Shown here one piece after another: positions 6,787 to 14,504 of a DNA stretch of 64,000 nt. Positions within the stretch are counted from its first letter, which is position 1; each line of letters begins with the position of its first letter. This DNA comes from Ancylobacter sp. SL191. GTDB lineage: Bacteria; Pseudomonadota; Alphaproteobacteria; Rhizobiales; Xanthobacteraceae. Location of the stretch: NCBI RefSeq assembly GCF_026625645.1, contig NZ_CP113056.1:2393001-2457000 (forward strand), read 5' to 3'. The position numbers were made by a program, and so were the translations under genes. The notes beneath the pieces are model-generated. The model ran no database searches, was not told the DNA's origin, and was given only the letters and a program-made list of their open reading frames with translations.

Positions 6787-8625
6787 TTAAGAGAATTCTT
6801 TGAGAATCTTAAGAAAGGCGGCGCCAAAGGCTTCCAGCTTGGCGGCGCCGACGCCGCGCACGGAGGCGAGCTCGGTGCGGCTGCGCGGGTGCTCCACCGC
6901 CATCTCCTCCAGCGTCTTGTCGGCGAAGACGACATAGGCCGGCACGCCGCGCTCGGCCGCGAGTTCCCGGCGCAGCGCCTTAAGCTTGCCGAGCAGGGCG
7001 CTCTCGGCCGGGGCGAGCTCGGTGGCGCTCTCGCCGCGTCCGGGCTTCTCGCGCCGGCGCTTGGAGGGCGCACGCAGGGTGAAGGCGCGGGTGCCGCCGA
7101 GCACGGCAAGGCCGGTCTCCGTCAGTACCAGCGCGCCGAAGCGTGTGGGGTCGGCATTGAGCGCGCCGGTGGCGACGAGCTGGCGCAGCAGGGCCCGCCA
7201 CTCGGTCGCCGGCTTGTCGCCGCCCGCGCCGAAATCGGCGAGGCGGTCATGGCCGCGCCCGCAAATCTGGTCGTTGCGCTGGCCGGTAACGAGGCTGGCA
7301 ATATAGGCCGCGCCATAGCGCTCGCTGGTGGCGCGCACGAGGCGCAGGACCAGTTGCGCCTCGCGGCTCGCATCCACCACCTTGGGCGGATCGCGACAGA
7401 CATCGCAGGCCCCGCACGCCTTTGCCCGCTCGCCGAAATAGCCGAGCAGCACGGCGCGCCGGCAGGTCACCGCCTCGCAGAAGCCGACCATGGCGTCGAG
7501 CCGGCGGGCCTCCACCATCTTGCGCTCGGGCGGGGAGGGCTCCTCGTCGAGGAAGCGGCGGCGGGTGGCGATGTCGCCGGCGGAATAGAGCAGCAGCGCC
7601 TCGGAGGGCTGGCCGTCGCGGCCGGCGCGGCCGATCTCCTGATAATAGGCTTCCAGCGTGCCCGGCGAATCCGCGTGTAGCACATAGCGCACGTCCGACT
7701 TGTCGATGCCCATGCCGAAGGCGACGGTGGCGACCATGACGACGCCGTCCTCGGCCAGGAACACTTCCTGATTGGCCGCCCGCGCCTCCGGGCTCATGCC
7801 GGCATGGTAGGGCAGCGCGCGCACGCCCGCCGCCTGCAGCCGCTCGGCGGTCTCGTCCACCTTCTTGCGGGAGATGCGGTAGACGATGCCGGCGACGCCC
7901 TCGCGTGCCCGCACGAAGCTCTCGATCTGCCGGGCCGGGTCTTTCTTTTCCTCGACGCCGATGAAGATGTTCGGCCGGTCGAAGCCGGAGACGAAGACAC
8001 GGGCCTGCCCGCCGAACAGCCGCTCGACGATGTCGTCGCGCGTCGCCTTGTCGGCGGTAGCGGTCAGCGCGACCAGCGGCGCGGCGGGAAACAGCTCGCG
8101 CAGCTTGCCCAGCGCCAGATATTCCGCGCGGAAGGAATGGCCCCATTGCGAGATGCAATGCGCCTCGTCGATGGCGATGAGGCCCAGCGGCAGGCGGGCG
8201 ATGGCCGCCAGCATACGCTCGGTGAGCAGCCGCTCGGGGGCGAGATAGAGCAGGCTCACCTCACCCGCCGCCACGCGCCGCCAGATCGCGATGTTTTCCT
8301 CGCGCGACTTGCCGGAATGGATCGCCTCGGCGGCGACGCCCTGCAGCTTCAGCGCGTTTACCTGGTCGTCCATCAGTGCGATGAGCGGGGAGACGACGAG
8401 CGACAGTCCACCAAAAACGAGCGCGGGAAGCTGGTAGCACAGCGACTTGCCGGCGCCCGTCGGCATTACCGCCAGCGTCGGCACGCCCGCCAGCACGGCA
8501 TCCACAACTTCCTGCTGGCCGGGGCGGAAGCGGTCGAACCCGAACACCTCGGCCAGCTTCTGCCACTTGCCCTGCTCGATGGCGGGCGGCAGCAGGCCGA
8601 TGGCGGGGTGGACGGGGATGTTCAT
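6787..8625 (-). CDS. recQ: ATP-dependent DNA helicase RecQ
   Basis: This is a 612-residue superfamily 2 helicase, 3'-to-5', acting in recombination and stalled-fork repair. From the N-terminus it shows motif 0 and FRPGQQEVVDAVL, Walker A MPTGAGKSLCYQLPAL (about 54-69), the DEAH box IDEAHCISQWG, and motif VI YYQEIGRAGRDG. The zinc cysteine cluster is CRRAV...CGACDVCRDP, followed by the winged helix and a C-terminal HRDC domain ending ELASVRGVGAAKLEAFG. ATG 8625 is chosen because family members begin near here; the open frame runs 43 codons further upstream without resemblance. It is divergent from cbiB across 112 bases. Confidence 0.96.
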   Translation of the reverse strand: MNIPVHPAIGLLPPAIEQGKWQKLAEVFGFDRFRPGQQEVVDAVLAGVPTLAVMPTGAGKSLCYQLPALVFGGLSLVVSPLIALMDDQVNALKLQGVAAEAIHSGKSREENIAIWRRVAAGEVSLLYLAPERLLTERMLAAIARLPLGLIAIDEAHCISQWGHSFRAEYLALGKLRELFPAAPLVALTATADKATRDDIVERLFGGQARVFVSGFDRPNIFIGVEEKKDPARQIESFVRAREGVAGIVYRISRKKVDETAERLQAAGVRALPYHAGMSPEARAANQEVFLAEDGVVMVATVAFGMGIDKSDVRYVLHADSPGTLEAYYQEIGRAGRDGQPSEALLLYSAGDIATRRRFLDEEPSPPERKMVEARRLDAMVGFCEAVTCRRAVLLGYFGERAKACGACDVCRDPPKVVDASREAQLVLRLVRATSERYGAAYIASLVTGQRNDQICGRGHDRLADFGAGGDKPATEWRALLRQLVATGALNADPTRFGALVLTETGLAVLGGTRAFTLRAPSKRRREKPGRGESATELAPAESALLGKLKALRRELAAERGVPAYVVFADKTLEEMAVEHPRSRTELASVRGVGAAKLEAFGAAFLKILKEFS

Positions 8626-8737
8626 CGCGGGCTCGTCGTGCTCCCTGTCGCGCAACGCCCTTGGCAGCGCCGGCTCGGGTGGAGATGGTAACGCCGCCCG
8701 GAACGGATTCGCGGGCTTTTCGAGAGAATCAGTTCGG

Positions 8738-9712
8738 ATGGCCCTCGAGCTCACCCTCGGTTTAACCCTCGTTGCGCTGCTGTTCGAGGCCGCATTGGGC
8801 TATCCGCGGATTTTGCTGGAGCGGATCGGCCATCCGGTGATGTGGGTGGGGCGGCTCATCAGCCTGCTCGACACCCATGTGAACCGCGACACGGACAGCC
8901 CGCTGGAGCGCAAATTCGCCGGGGTGGCGACGCTGCTGGTGCTGCTCACCGTCGGGCTGACGGCGGGCGCGGCGGCGCAGAAACTGTTGCTGCTGCTGCC
9001 CATGGGCTTTTTCTACGCCGCCTTTGTCGGCTCGACCCTGCTCGCCCAGCGCAGCCTGCATGAGCATGTCGCTCGCGTCGCCGACGGGCTGGAGCGCAGC
9101 CTTGCCGAGGGCCGGCAGGCGGTGTCGATGATCGTCGGGCGCGATCCCGAAAAGCTCGACGAGGCGGGTGTCGCCCGTGCGGCGATTGAGAGCCTCGCGG
9201 AGAATTTTTCCGACGGCATCGTCGCGCCGGCCTTCTGGATGGCGGTCGGGGGCCTCGCCGGCGCCTGCGCCTACAAGGCGGTGAACACCGCCGACAGCAT
9301 GATCGGCCATAAGGATGCGCGGCATTTGCAGTTCGGCTGGGCGTCGGCGCGGTTCGACGATCTGGTGAACCTGCCGGCCTCGCGCCTTGCCGGGCTGCTG
9401 CTGATCGCCGGTGCCGTATTCGTGCCCGGCGCCTCGCCGCGCGCGGGCTGGATCGCCATGCGGCGCGACGCGAAAAAACATCGCTCGCCCAATGCCGGCT
9501 GGCCGGAGGCGGCGCTCGCCGGTGCGCTCGGCATCGCCATTGCCGGGCCGCGCCATTATGGCGGGCAGCTCTCCACCGACGGCATCATGGGCGAGGGCGG
9601 ACGGCGCGACTGCACCGCCGCCGACATCCGCCGGGCGCTCCAGCTCTACCGCGCGGCGGACGGGGTGATGGTGGCGGTGCTGTCCATCGTGGTGATGGCA
9701 CTGGCGATTTGA
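8738..9712 (+). CDS. cobD: Adenosylcobinamide-phosphate synthase (CbiB/CobD)
   Basis: This 324-residue polytopic membrane protein joins the aminopropanol(-phosphate) side chain to adenosylcobyric acid, a late step in B12 synthesis. Family landmarks are HPVMWVGRLISLLD near the start, VGRDPEKLDEAGVARAAIESLAEN and SDGIVAPAFW in the centre, then KAVNTADSMIGHKD and FGWASARFDDLVNLPASRL. Hydrophobic segments are visible near 3-20, 60-100, 195-215 and at the very C-terminus. It ends eight bases before the convergent cobQ stop. The name cobD follows the Pseudomonas/Rhizobium convention; cbiB is the Salmonella name. Confidence 0.96.
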   Translation: MALELTLGLTLVALLFEAALGYPRILLERIGHPVMWVGRLISLLDTHVNRDTDSPLERKFAGVATLLVLLTVGLTAGAAAQKLLLLLPMGFFYAAFVGSTLLAQRSLHEHVARVADGLERSLAEGRQAVSMIVGRDPEKLDEAGVARAAIESLAENFSDGIVAPAFWMAVGGLAGACAYKAVNTADSMIGHKDARHLQFGWASARFDDLVNLPASRLAGLLLIAGAVFVPGASPRAGWIAMRRDAKKHRSPNAGWPEAALAGALGIAIAGPRHYGGQLSTDGIMGEGGRRDCTAADIRRALQLYRAADGVMVAVLSIVVMALAI

Positions 9713-9719
9713 GGCGGGC

Positions 9720-11210
9720 TCAGCCCCGCGCGATCGCCAACAGCCGGTCGAGATCGACATGGCGCTCGAGATGCGCGGCCAGCGCATCGAGCGTCGCCTC
9801 CACCCCGGCCTCATAGGCAAGGTCGGAGGGCGGCGCGCCGAGGCGGGCGAGCCAGTGGCGGCGCTGGCGGTCGTCGGCGAACAGGCCATGGGCGTAGGTG
9901 CCGATGACGCGGCCATCGGGCGAGATGGCGCCCTCGTCTCTGGCGCCTTCCGCACCCGCGCCGTCGATCACCGCGAAGGGGCGGGCGCGCCCTCGGCCTT
10001 CCGTCACGCCCATATGCATCTCATAGCCGGAGAATGGCACGCCATCGGCGGTGCCGGTGACGGCGACGAGGCGCTTCTCGCCGGCCAGCACGGTGTCGAC
10101 CTCCAAAAGGCCGAGCCCCGGCACGGTCGCGGGCGGGCCCTCGATGCCGTCCGGGTCGGCGATGGAGCGGCCGAGCATCTGGTAGCCACCGCACAGGCCC
10201 AGCACCCGCCCGCCGCGCCGGACATGGGCGAAGAGGTCGATGTCCCAGCCTTCCGCCCGGAAATCAGCGAGATCGGGAATGGTGGTCTTCGAGCCGGGCA
10301 GGATGACGAGATCGGCATCGGCCGGCAGCGGGGTGCCGGGCCGCACGCGGATCACCTCGACCGAGGGCTCGGCGTCGAGCGGGTCGAGATCGTCGAAATT
10401 GGCGATGCGCGGCAGCAGCGGCACGGCGATGCGCAGCTTCGCCTGCGGCTTCGCCAGCGTGGCGGCATCAAGCGCCAGCGCGTCCTCCGCCGGCAGGCGG
10501 CGGGCATCGGGGAAGAAGGGAATGAGGCCGAGCGCCGGCCAGCCGGTACGAGCGGCGATCTCATCCATGCCGGCGGCGAACAGGGCCGGGTCGCCGCGGA
10601 AGCGGTTGACCAGAAAGCCGCGGATCATCGCCGCATCCTCTTGGGGAAGCACGGCTTTTGTGCCGACGAGGCTGGCGATGACCCCGCCGCGGTCAATGTC
10701 GCCGATCAGGATGACGGGAACATTGGCCGCGCGGGCAAAACCCATATTGGCGATGTCGCCGGCGCGCAGATTGATCTCGGAGGCCGAGCCGGCGCCTTCC
10801 ACCAGAACGAGGTCGGCCTGTCCGCGCAGATGCGCATAGCTCTCCAGCACGGCGGCGAGCAAAGTGGGTTTGAGCTTCTGGTAGTCGGCGGCCCGGGCGT
10901 TGCCACGCGAGCGGCCCTGCACGACGACCTGCGCGCCGATCTCGCTCTGCGGCTTCAAGAGCACCGGGTTCATATGGACCGAGGGCGCCACCCGCGCGGC
11001 GCGCGCCTGCAGCGCCTGCGCGCGGCCGATCTCGCCGCCATCTTCGGTGACGGCGGCATTGTTCGACATGTTCTGCGGCTTGAACGGGCGGACCTCCAGT
11101 CCGCGCAAGGTGAAGGCGCGGGCGAGGCCGGCCACCAGCAGCGACTTGCCGACATCCGAGCCGGTGCCCTGGAACATGAGGGCCAAAGGCTGGCGAGGGG
11201 GAGATGTCAC
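9720..11210 (-). CDS. cobQ: Adenosylcobyric acid synthase (glutamine-hydrolysing)
   Basis: CobQ amidates carboxylates b, d, e and g of adenosylcobyrinic acid diamide using ATP and glutamine. The N-terminal dethiobiotin-synthetase-like domain has the P-loop [20 protein letters not shown] and [15 protein letters not shown]. The C-terminal class I glutamine amidotransferase domain has the nucleophile Cys in [13 protein letters not shown] and the His in GTYAHGLF. I prefer GTG 11210 (GGGGAG seven bases upstream; 496 residues). An upstream ATG at 11264 would read 18 codons out of the adjacent palindromic repeat, giving [11 protein letters not shown], which is repeat-derived sequence. The gene converges on cobD. 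Confidence 0.96.
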   Translation of the reverse strand: MTSPPRQPLALMFQGTGSDVGKSLLVAGLARAFTLRGLEVRPFKPQNMSNNAAVTEDGGEIGRAQALQARAARVAPSVHMNPVLLKPQSEIGAQVVVQGRSRGNARAADYQKLKPTLLAAVLESYAHLRGQADLVLVEGAGSASEINLRAGDIANMGFARAANVPVILIGDIDRGGVIASLVGTKAVLPQEDAAMIRGFLVNRFRGDPALFAAGMDEIAARTGWPALGLIPFFPDARRLPAEDALALDAATLAKPQAKLRIAVPLLPRIANFDDLDPLDAEPSVEVIRVRPGTPLPADADLVILPGSKTTIPDLADFRAEGWDIDLFAHVRRGGRVLGLCGGYQMLGRSIADPDGIEGPPATVPGLGLLEVDTVLAGEKRLVAVTGTADGVPFSGYEMHMGVTEGRGRARPFAVIDGAGAEGARDEGAISPDGRVIGTYAHGLFADDRQRRHWLARLGAPPSDLAYEAGVEATLDALAAHLERHVDLDRLLAIARG

Positions 11211-11233
11211 GCGCCCGCTCCCCGCTTCAACGT

Positions 11234-11329
11234 CGTCATGGCCGGGCTTGGCCCGGCCATCCATGTCTTTGATCGCGCACGCGATTCAACCGAAATCGTG
11301 GGCCCCCGGACCACGTCCGGGGATGACGG
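11234..11329. repeat. Palindromic repeat, family A, full copy
   Basis: A 96-base two-hairpin element between the TM2 gene and cobQ. It starts CGTCATGGCCGGGCTTGGCC and ends CCGGGGATGACGG. It fills almost all of the gap between the two genes. Confidence 0.85.
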
Positions 11330-11343
11330 CGTGACGAGGGGCC

Positions 11344-11568
11344 TCAGCCGCGCCGTGTTTCCAGATAGTCCACGCGCCGCTCGAGATTGGACTCGCGCAC
11401 CATGCCGGGGATCAGGAACAGGTCGATGATCTGGCCGATGCCGAGCAGGCCGAGGGTCAGAAGCCACAGCGCGCCGGTCCAGTAGCGGCCGGCGTAGAAG
11501 CGGTGGATGCCGCAGACGCCGATGAGGCCGAAGAACCAGAACAGATAGGCGACCGGGGTGGATCGCAT
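11344..11568 (-). CDS. TM2-domain small membrane protein
   Basis: This 74-residue protein has two predicted transmembrane helices (about 5-20 and 33-52). The TM2-domain pattern is G-x-x-G-x-HRFYAGRYWTGALWLLTLG-x-x-G-x-G-x-x-x-DLFLIPGMV. A charged tail follows (RESNLERRVDYLETRRG). TM2 proteins are of unknown function in bacteria. It lies between cobQ and cobO on the same strand, but a repeat and a 135-base gap separate it, so membership of the cobalamin unit is doubtful. Confidence 0.85.
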   Translation of the reverse strand: MRSTPVAYLFWFFGLIGVCGIHRFYAGRYWTGALWLLTLGLLGIGQIIDLFLIPGMVRESNLERRVDYLETRRG

Positions 11569-11703
11569 CGGGGCATTGCTCCGTCATGTCAACACGCCGC
11601 GACAGCCGGCGTCCTCCTAGAGATAGGAAGCGACGTGCCGGATTTCGAGATCGCACGGGCCAGGCGCCACGGGATATTTCGACACGGCGTGGCTCGGGGG
11701 GCA

Positions 11704-12318
11704 TCAGAACTCGATGCCTTTCTGCGCCTTCACCCCGGCTTTGAAATGGTGCTTCACCAGCGCCATCTCGGTGACGAGATCGGCGGCCTCGATCAGCGAC
11801 GGCTTGGCGTTTCGGCCGGTCACGACGACGTGCAGCCCCTCCCGCCGCGTGGCCAGTGTGGTGACCAGTGTGTCCAGCGGAAGGTACTCATAGCGCAGGG
11901 CGATGTTCAGTTCGTCCAGGATGAGCAGGCCGATGCTCGGGTCGGCCATCAGCTCCTGCGCCTTCTCCCACGCCCGCGTGGCGGCGGCGATGTCGCGGGC
12001 GATGTCCTGCGTCTCCCAGGTGAAGCCCTCGCCCATGGAATGCCACTCGACCCGGTCGCCGAAGCTCTCCAGCGCCGCCCGCTCGCCGCTGTCCCACGCG
12101 CCCTTGATGAACTGCACCACGCCGACGCGCCCGCCATGGCCGAGCGTGCGCAGAGCGAGGCCGAAGGCGGCGGTGGATTTGCCCTTGCCCGGCCCGGTAT
12201 GGACGATGAGCAGGCCCTTCTCGATGGTCTTCTCCGCCACCTCGGCGTCCTGCACCGCCTTGCGCTTTTCCATCTTGGCGCGGTGGCGGGCAGCCTCTTC
12301 CGGGGAAATTGCGCTCAT
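11704..12318 (-). CDS. cobO: Cob(I)yrinic acid a,c-diamide adenosyltransferase
   Basis: This 204-residue CobO/BtuR-family enzyme transfers the 5'-deoxyadenosyl group of ATP to the Co(I) corrinoid. A family-specific N-terminal helix rich in charged residues comes first. The P-loop-like VHTGPGKGKSTAAFGLALR (about 37-55) follows, then VVQFIKGAW, the LLILDELNIALRYEYL motif and VVTGRNAKPSLIEAADLVTEM near the C-terminus. Its ATG overlaps the cobU stop by four bases (ATGA), indicating translational coupling with cobU. Confidence 0.96.
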   Translation of the reverse strand: MSAISPEEAARHRAKMEKRKAVQDAEVAEKTIEKGLLIVHTGPGKGKSTAAFGLALRTLGHGGRVGVVQFIKGAWDSGERAALESFGDRVEWHSMGEGFTWETQDIARDIAAATRAWEKAQELMADPSIGLLILDELNIALRYEYLPLDTLVTTLATRREGLHVVVTGRNAKPSLIEAADLVTEMALVKHHFKAGVKAQKGIEF

Positions 12319-12827
12319 CTCTCGTCCTTCACCATCATGGGCAGCCCGGCGACCATGAAGATCACCCGCGTCGCCCGGGCGGCGACCATCTGATTCAGCC
12401 GGCCCTGCGCATCGCGAAAACGCCGGCCCAGCGCGTTGTCCGGCACGATGGACAGGCCCACCTCGTTGGAGACCGCGACCACCGGCCCGTCATGGGTGGC
12501 CAGCGCCTCCACCAGCGCCGCGCATTCGGTGGCAAGGTCGGCGTCGGCCAGCATGCGGTTGCTGAGCCACAGCGTCAGGCAATCGACCAGCACCGGCGCG
12601 CCGGCGGGCAGGGCGCTCACCGCCGCCGCCAGATCATGCGGGGCGTCGATCGTTTCCCAGCCCGGCCCGCGCCGGCCGCGATGCTCGGCGATGCGGGCGG
12701 CCATCTCGTCATCCCAGGCCTGCGCCGTGGCGATGTAGCGCCAGGGCGGGGGGAGCGCCTCGATCAGGGATTCGCCATGACGGCTCTTGCCCGAACGGGC
12801 GCCGCCGAGCACGAGCGTCAGCGCCAT
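12315..12827 (-). CDS. cobU: Adenosylcobinamide kinase / guanylyltransferase
   Basis: This 170-residue bifunctional enzyme (CobP in Pseudomonas naming, CobU in Salmonella) phosphorylates adenosylcobinamide and then forms adenosylcobinamide-GDP. Seen in the sequence are the P-loop LVLGGARSGKSRHGESL at the N-terminus, YIATAQAWDDEMAARIAEHRGRR, the VDCLTLWLSN segment and VAVSNEVGLSIVPDNALGRRFRD with the invariant Asn-Glu-Val-Gly. It is the first gene of a cobU-cobO unit that is divergent from the riboswitch-cobW unit, with a 472-base gap between the two starts. Confidence 0.97.
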   Translation of the reverse strand: MALTLVLGGARSGKSRHGESLIEALPPPWRYIATAQAWDDEMAARIAEHRGRRGPGWETIDAPHDLAAAVSALPAGAPVLVDCLTLWLSNRMLADADLATECAALVEALATHDGPVVAVSNEVGLSIVPDNALGRRFRDAQGRLNQMVAARATRVIFMVAGLPMMVKDER

Positions 12828-12973
12828 GAGTCACCCGTGGCCGACAGGCGGCGTATCGTCATCACTCTTCCCATACCCCTGCCCGATGAGCGGCGGACTA
12901 TAGCGGGGGCGGTCCGCCGGGCAACCGCGCCGTGGCGGGTGTGGGCGGTTTGACTTTCCCGCCCAAGGCCCCT

Positions 12974-13170
12974 TTAGTGCCGGTGACCATCGGTTTCCGC
13001 GTCTTCGGGCGCGGGACGAAGAGGGAATGCGGTGCGGAGGGTTCGGACCCTCCTAATCCGCGGCTGCCCCCGCAACTGTGAGCGGCGAGCCTGCGCCGAA
13101 AGCCACTGGGACATCCCCCGGGAAGGCGGCGACGAGGCGGCGACCCGCGAGCCAGGAGACCTGCCGAAGG
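12974..13170 (+). promoter_or_regulatory. Cobalamin (AdoCbl) riboswitch
   Basis: The diagnostic pieces occur in order: AGTGCCGGTG near 12976, GGGAATGCGGTGCGGAGG near 13022, the B12 box core CGGCTGCCCCCGCAACTGTG at 13061-13080, GCCACTGGGA at 13102, GGGAAGGCGGCGACGAGG at 13121 and GCGAGCCAGGAGACCTGCC at 13147-13165. These are the conserved blocks of the adenosylcobalamin riboswitch. It lies in the leader of cobW and, by read-through, of the cobN-G-H-I-J-L-E-M-B series, which it should switch off when B12 is plentiful. The 130 bases to the cobW start would hold the expression platform. I see no U-tract terminator there, so control of translation initiation is more likely. Confidence 0.95.
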
Positions 13171-13299
13171 TTCGGTGCTGAAAGCCGGCGGGGTGCCCGG
13201 CTGTCAGGCAGAGCCGCGCCTTTGGCGGCCTCTCGCGTGGCGATTCCCGCCGCGACCGGCGCATCCCGTCAACCGATTGGCTTGCGTGGAGACGCCATC

Positions 13300-14361
13300 A
13301 TGAGCAGCGCCGTTCCTAACTCCCTGTCGCGGGTGCCCTGCACCATCGTCACCGGCTTTCTCGGCTCGGGGAAGACGACGCTGATCCGCCATGTGCTGGA
13401 GAACGCCAAGGGCAAGCGGCTCGCGGTCATCGTCAACGAGTTCGGCGATGTCGGCATTGACGGCGAGATCCTGCGCGGCTGCGGCATCGAGACCTGCCCG
13501 GAGGAGAATATCGTCGAGCTTGCCAATGGCTGCATCTGCTGCACCGTGGCGGATGATTTCGTGCCGGCGCTCGACGCCATTCTCTCCCGCGTGCCGAAGG
13601 TCGATCACATCCTGATCGAGACCTCGGGCCTCGCGCTGCCCAAGCCGCTGGTCCAGGCCTTCCACTGGCCGGCGATCAAGAGCCGGGTGACGGTGGACGG
13701 CGTCGTCGCGGTGGTGGATGGCGAAGCGCTGGCGGCGGGCCGCGTGGCGCATGACCATGACGCGCTGGCCGCCCAGCGCGCGGCCGATGACAGCCTCGAC
13801 CATGACGACCCGATCGAGGAAGTGTTCGACGACCAGATCGCCTGCGCCGATCTCGTCATCATGACCAAGACCGACCTGATCGACGCGGCGGGCCTCGCCA
13901 CGGCGCAGGCGGCGCTGGCGGGCGAGCTGCCCAAGGGCGTGCGCGTGGTTTCCATCACCGAGGGGCGGATCGACCCGGCGGTGCTCATGGGCCTCGGCGT
14001 CGGCACCGAGGACGACATCGAGAACCGCAAGACCCATCACGATGACGAGCTGGACCACGACCATGACGATTTCGACAGCTTCGTCGTCGAGGTGCCGGAG
14101 ATCGCCGATCCCGCCGCCTTCGCCGCCCGCATCGCCCGCGCGGCGGACGAGGCGGATGTGTTGCGGGTGAAGGGCTTCCTGCCCGTCGCCGGCAAGCCGA
14201 TGCGGCTGCTGGTGCAGGCGGTCGGTCCGCGCGTTGCCCATCATTATGACCGCGCCTGGGGCAGCGAGGCGCGCACCGGCCGCCTCGTCGCCATCGGGCT
14301 GAAGGGTCTCGACCGGGCGAAGGTGGAAGCCATCCTCGCCGGCGAGAGCGTGGCGGCGTGA
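13300..14361 (+). CDS. cobW: CobW, COG0523 GTPase / metallochaperone
   Basis: This 353-residue G3E-family GTPase is thought to deliver cobalt for corrin synthesis. The P-loop is GFLGSGKTTLIRHVL, the metal-binding CXCC motif is ANGCICCTVADDF, and the NKxD-like guanine-recognition site is VIMTKTDLID. A His/Asp-rich stretch (HHDDELDHDHDDFDS, about 245-260) may bind metal. The C-terminal domain contains VLRVKGFLPVAGKPMRLLVQ. ATG 13300 is chosen because family members start here and GGAG lies eight bases upstream; the open frame running back to 13078 is riboswitch. It is the first gene under the riboswitch. Confidence 0.96.
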   Translation: MSSAVPNSLSRVPCTIVTGFLGSGKTTLIRHVLENAKGKRLAVIVNEFGDVGIDGEILRGCGIETCPEENIVELANGCICCTVADDFVPALDAILSRVPKVDHILIETSGLALPKPLVQAFHWPAIKSRVTVDGVVAVVDGEALAAGRVAHDHDALAAQRAADDSLDHDDPIEEVFDDQIACADLVIMTKTDLIDAAGLATAQAALAGELPKGVRVVSITEGRIDPAVLMGLGVGTEDDIENRKTHHDDELDHDHDDFDSFVVEVPEIADPAAFAARIARAADEADVLRVKGFLPVAGKPMRLLVQAVGPRVAHHYDRAWGSEARTGRLVAIGLKGLDRAKVEAILAGESVAA

Positions 14362-14384
14362 GGCGGCCCCATCCCCTTGCCAAC

Positions 14385-14478
14385 CGTCATGGCCGGGCTT
14401 GGCCCGGCCATCCACACCTTCGGCCGGAGCACCGGCGCGAACAGTCGTGGATCCCCGGGCCAAGCCCGGGGATGACGG
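14385..14478. repeat. Palindromic repeat, family A, full copy
   Basis: A 94-base element between cobW and cobN. It starts CGTCATGGCCGGGCTTGGCC and ends CCCGGGGATGACGG, with the ATCCCCGGGCCAAGCCCGGGG hairpin as its second half. It sits 26 bases before the cobN start. Confidence 0.9.
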
Positions 14479-14504
14479 CGTTCTGACGGGAGACCCGCCA
14501 CCCC

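Noticed and set aside
11211..11264. Upstream ATG start of cobQ at 11264
   Set aside because: The extra 18 residues are translated largely from the family A repeat. GTG 11210 has a ribosome site and fits the family start.
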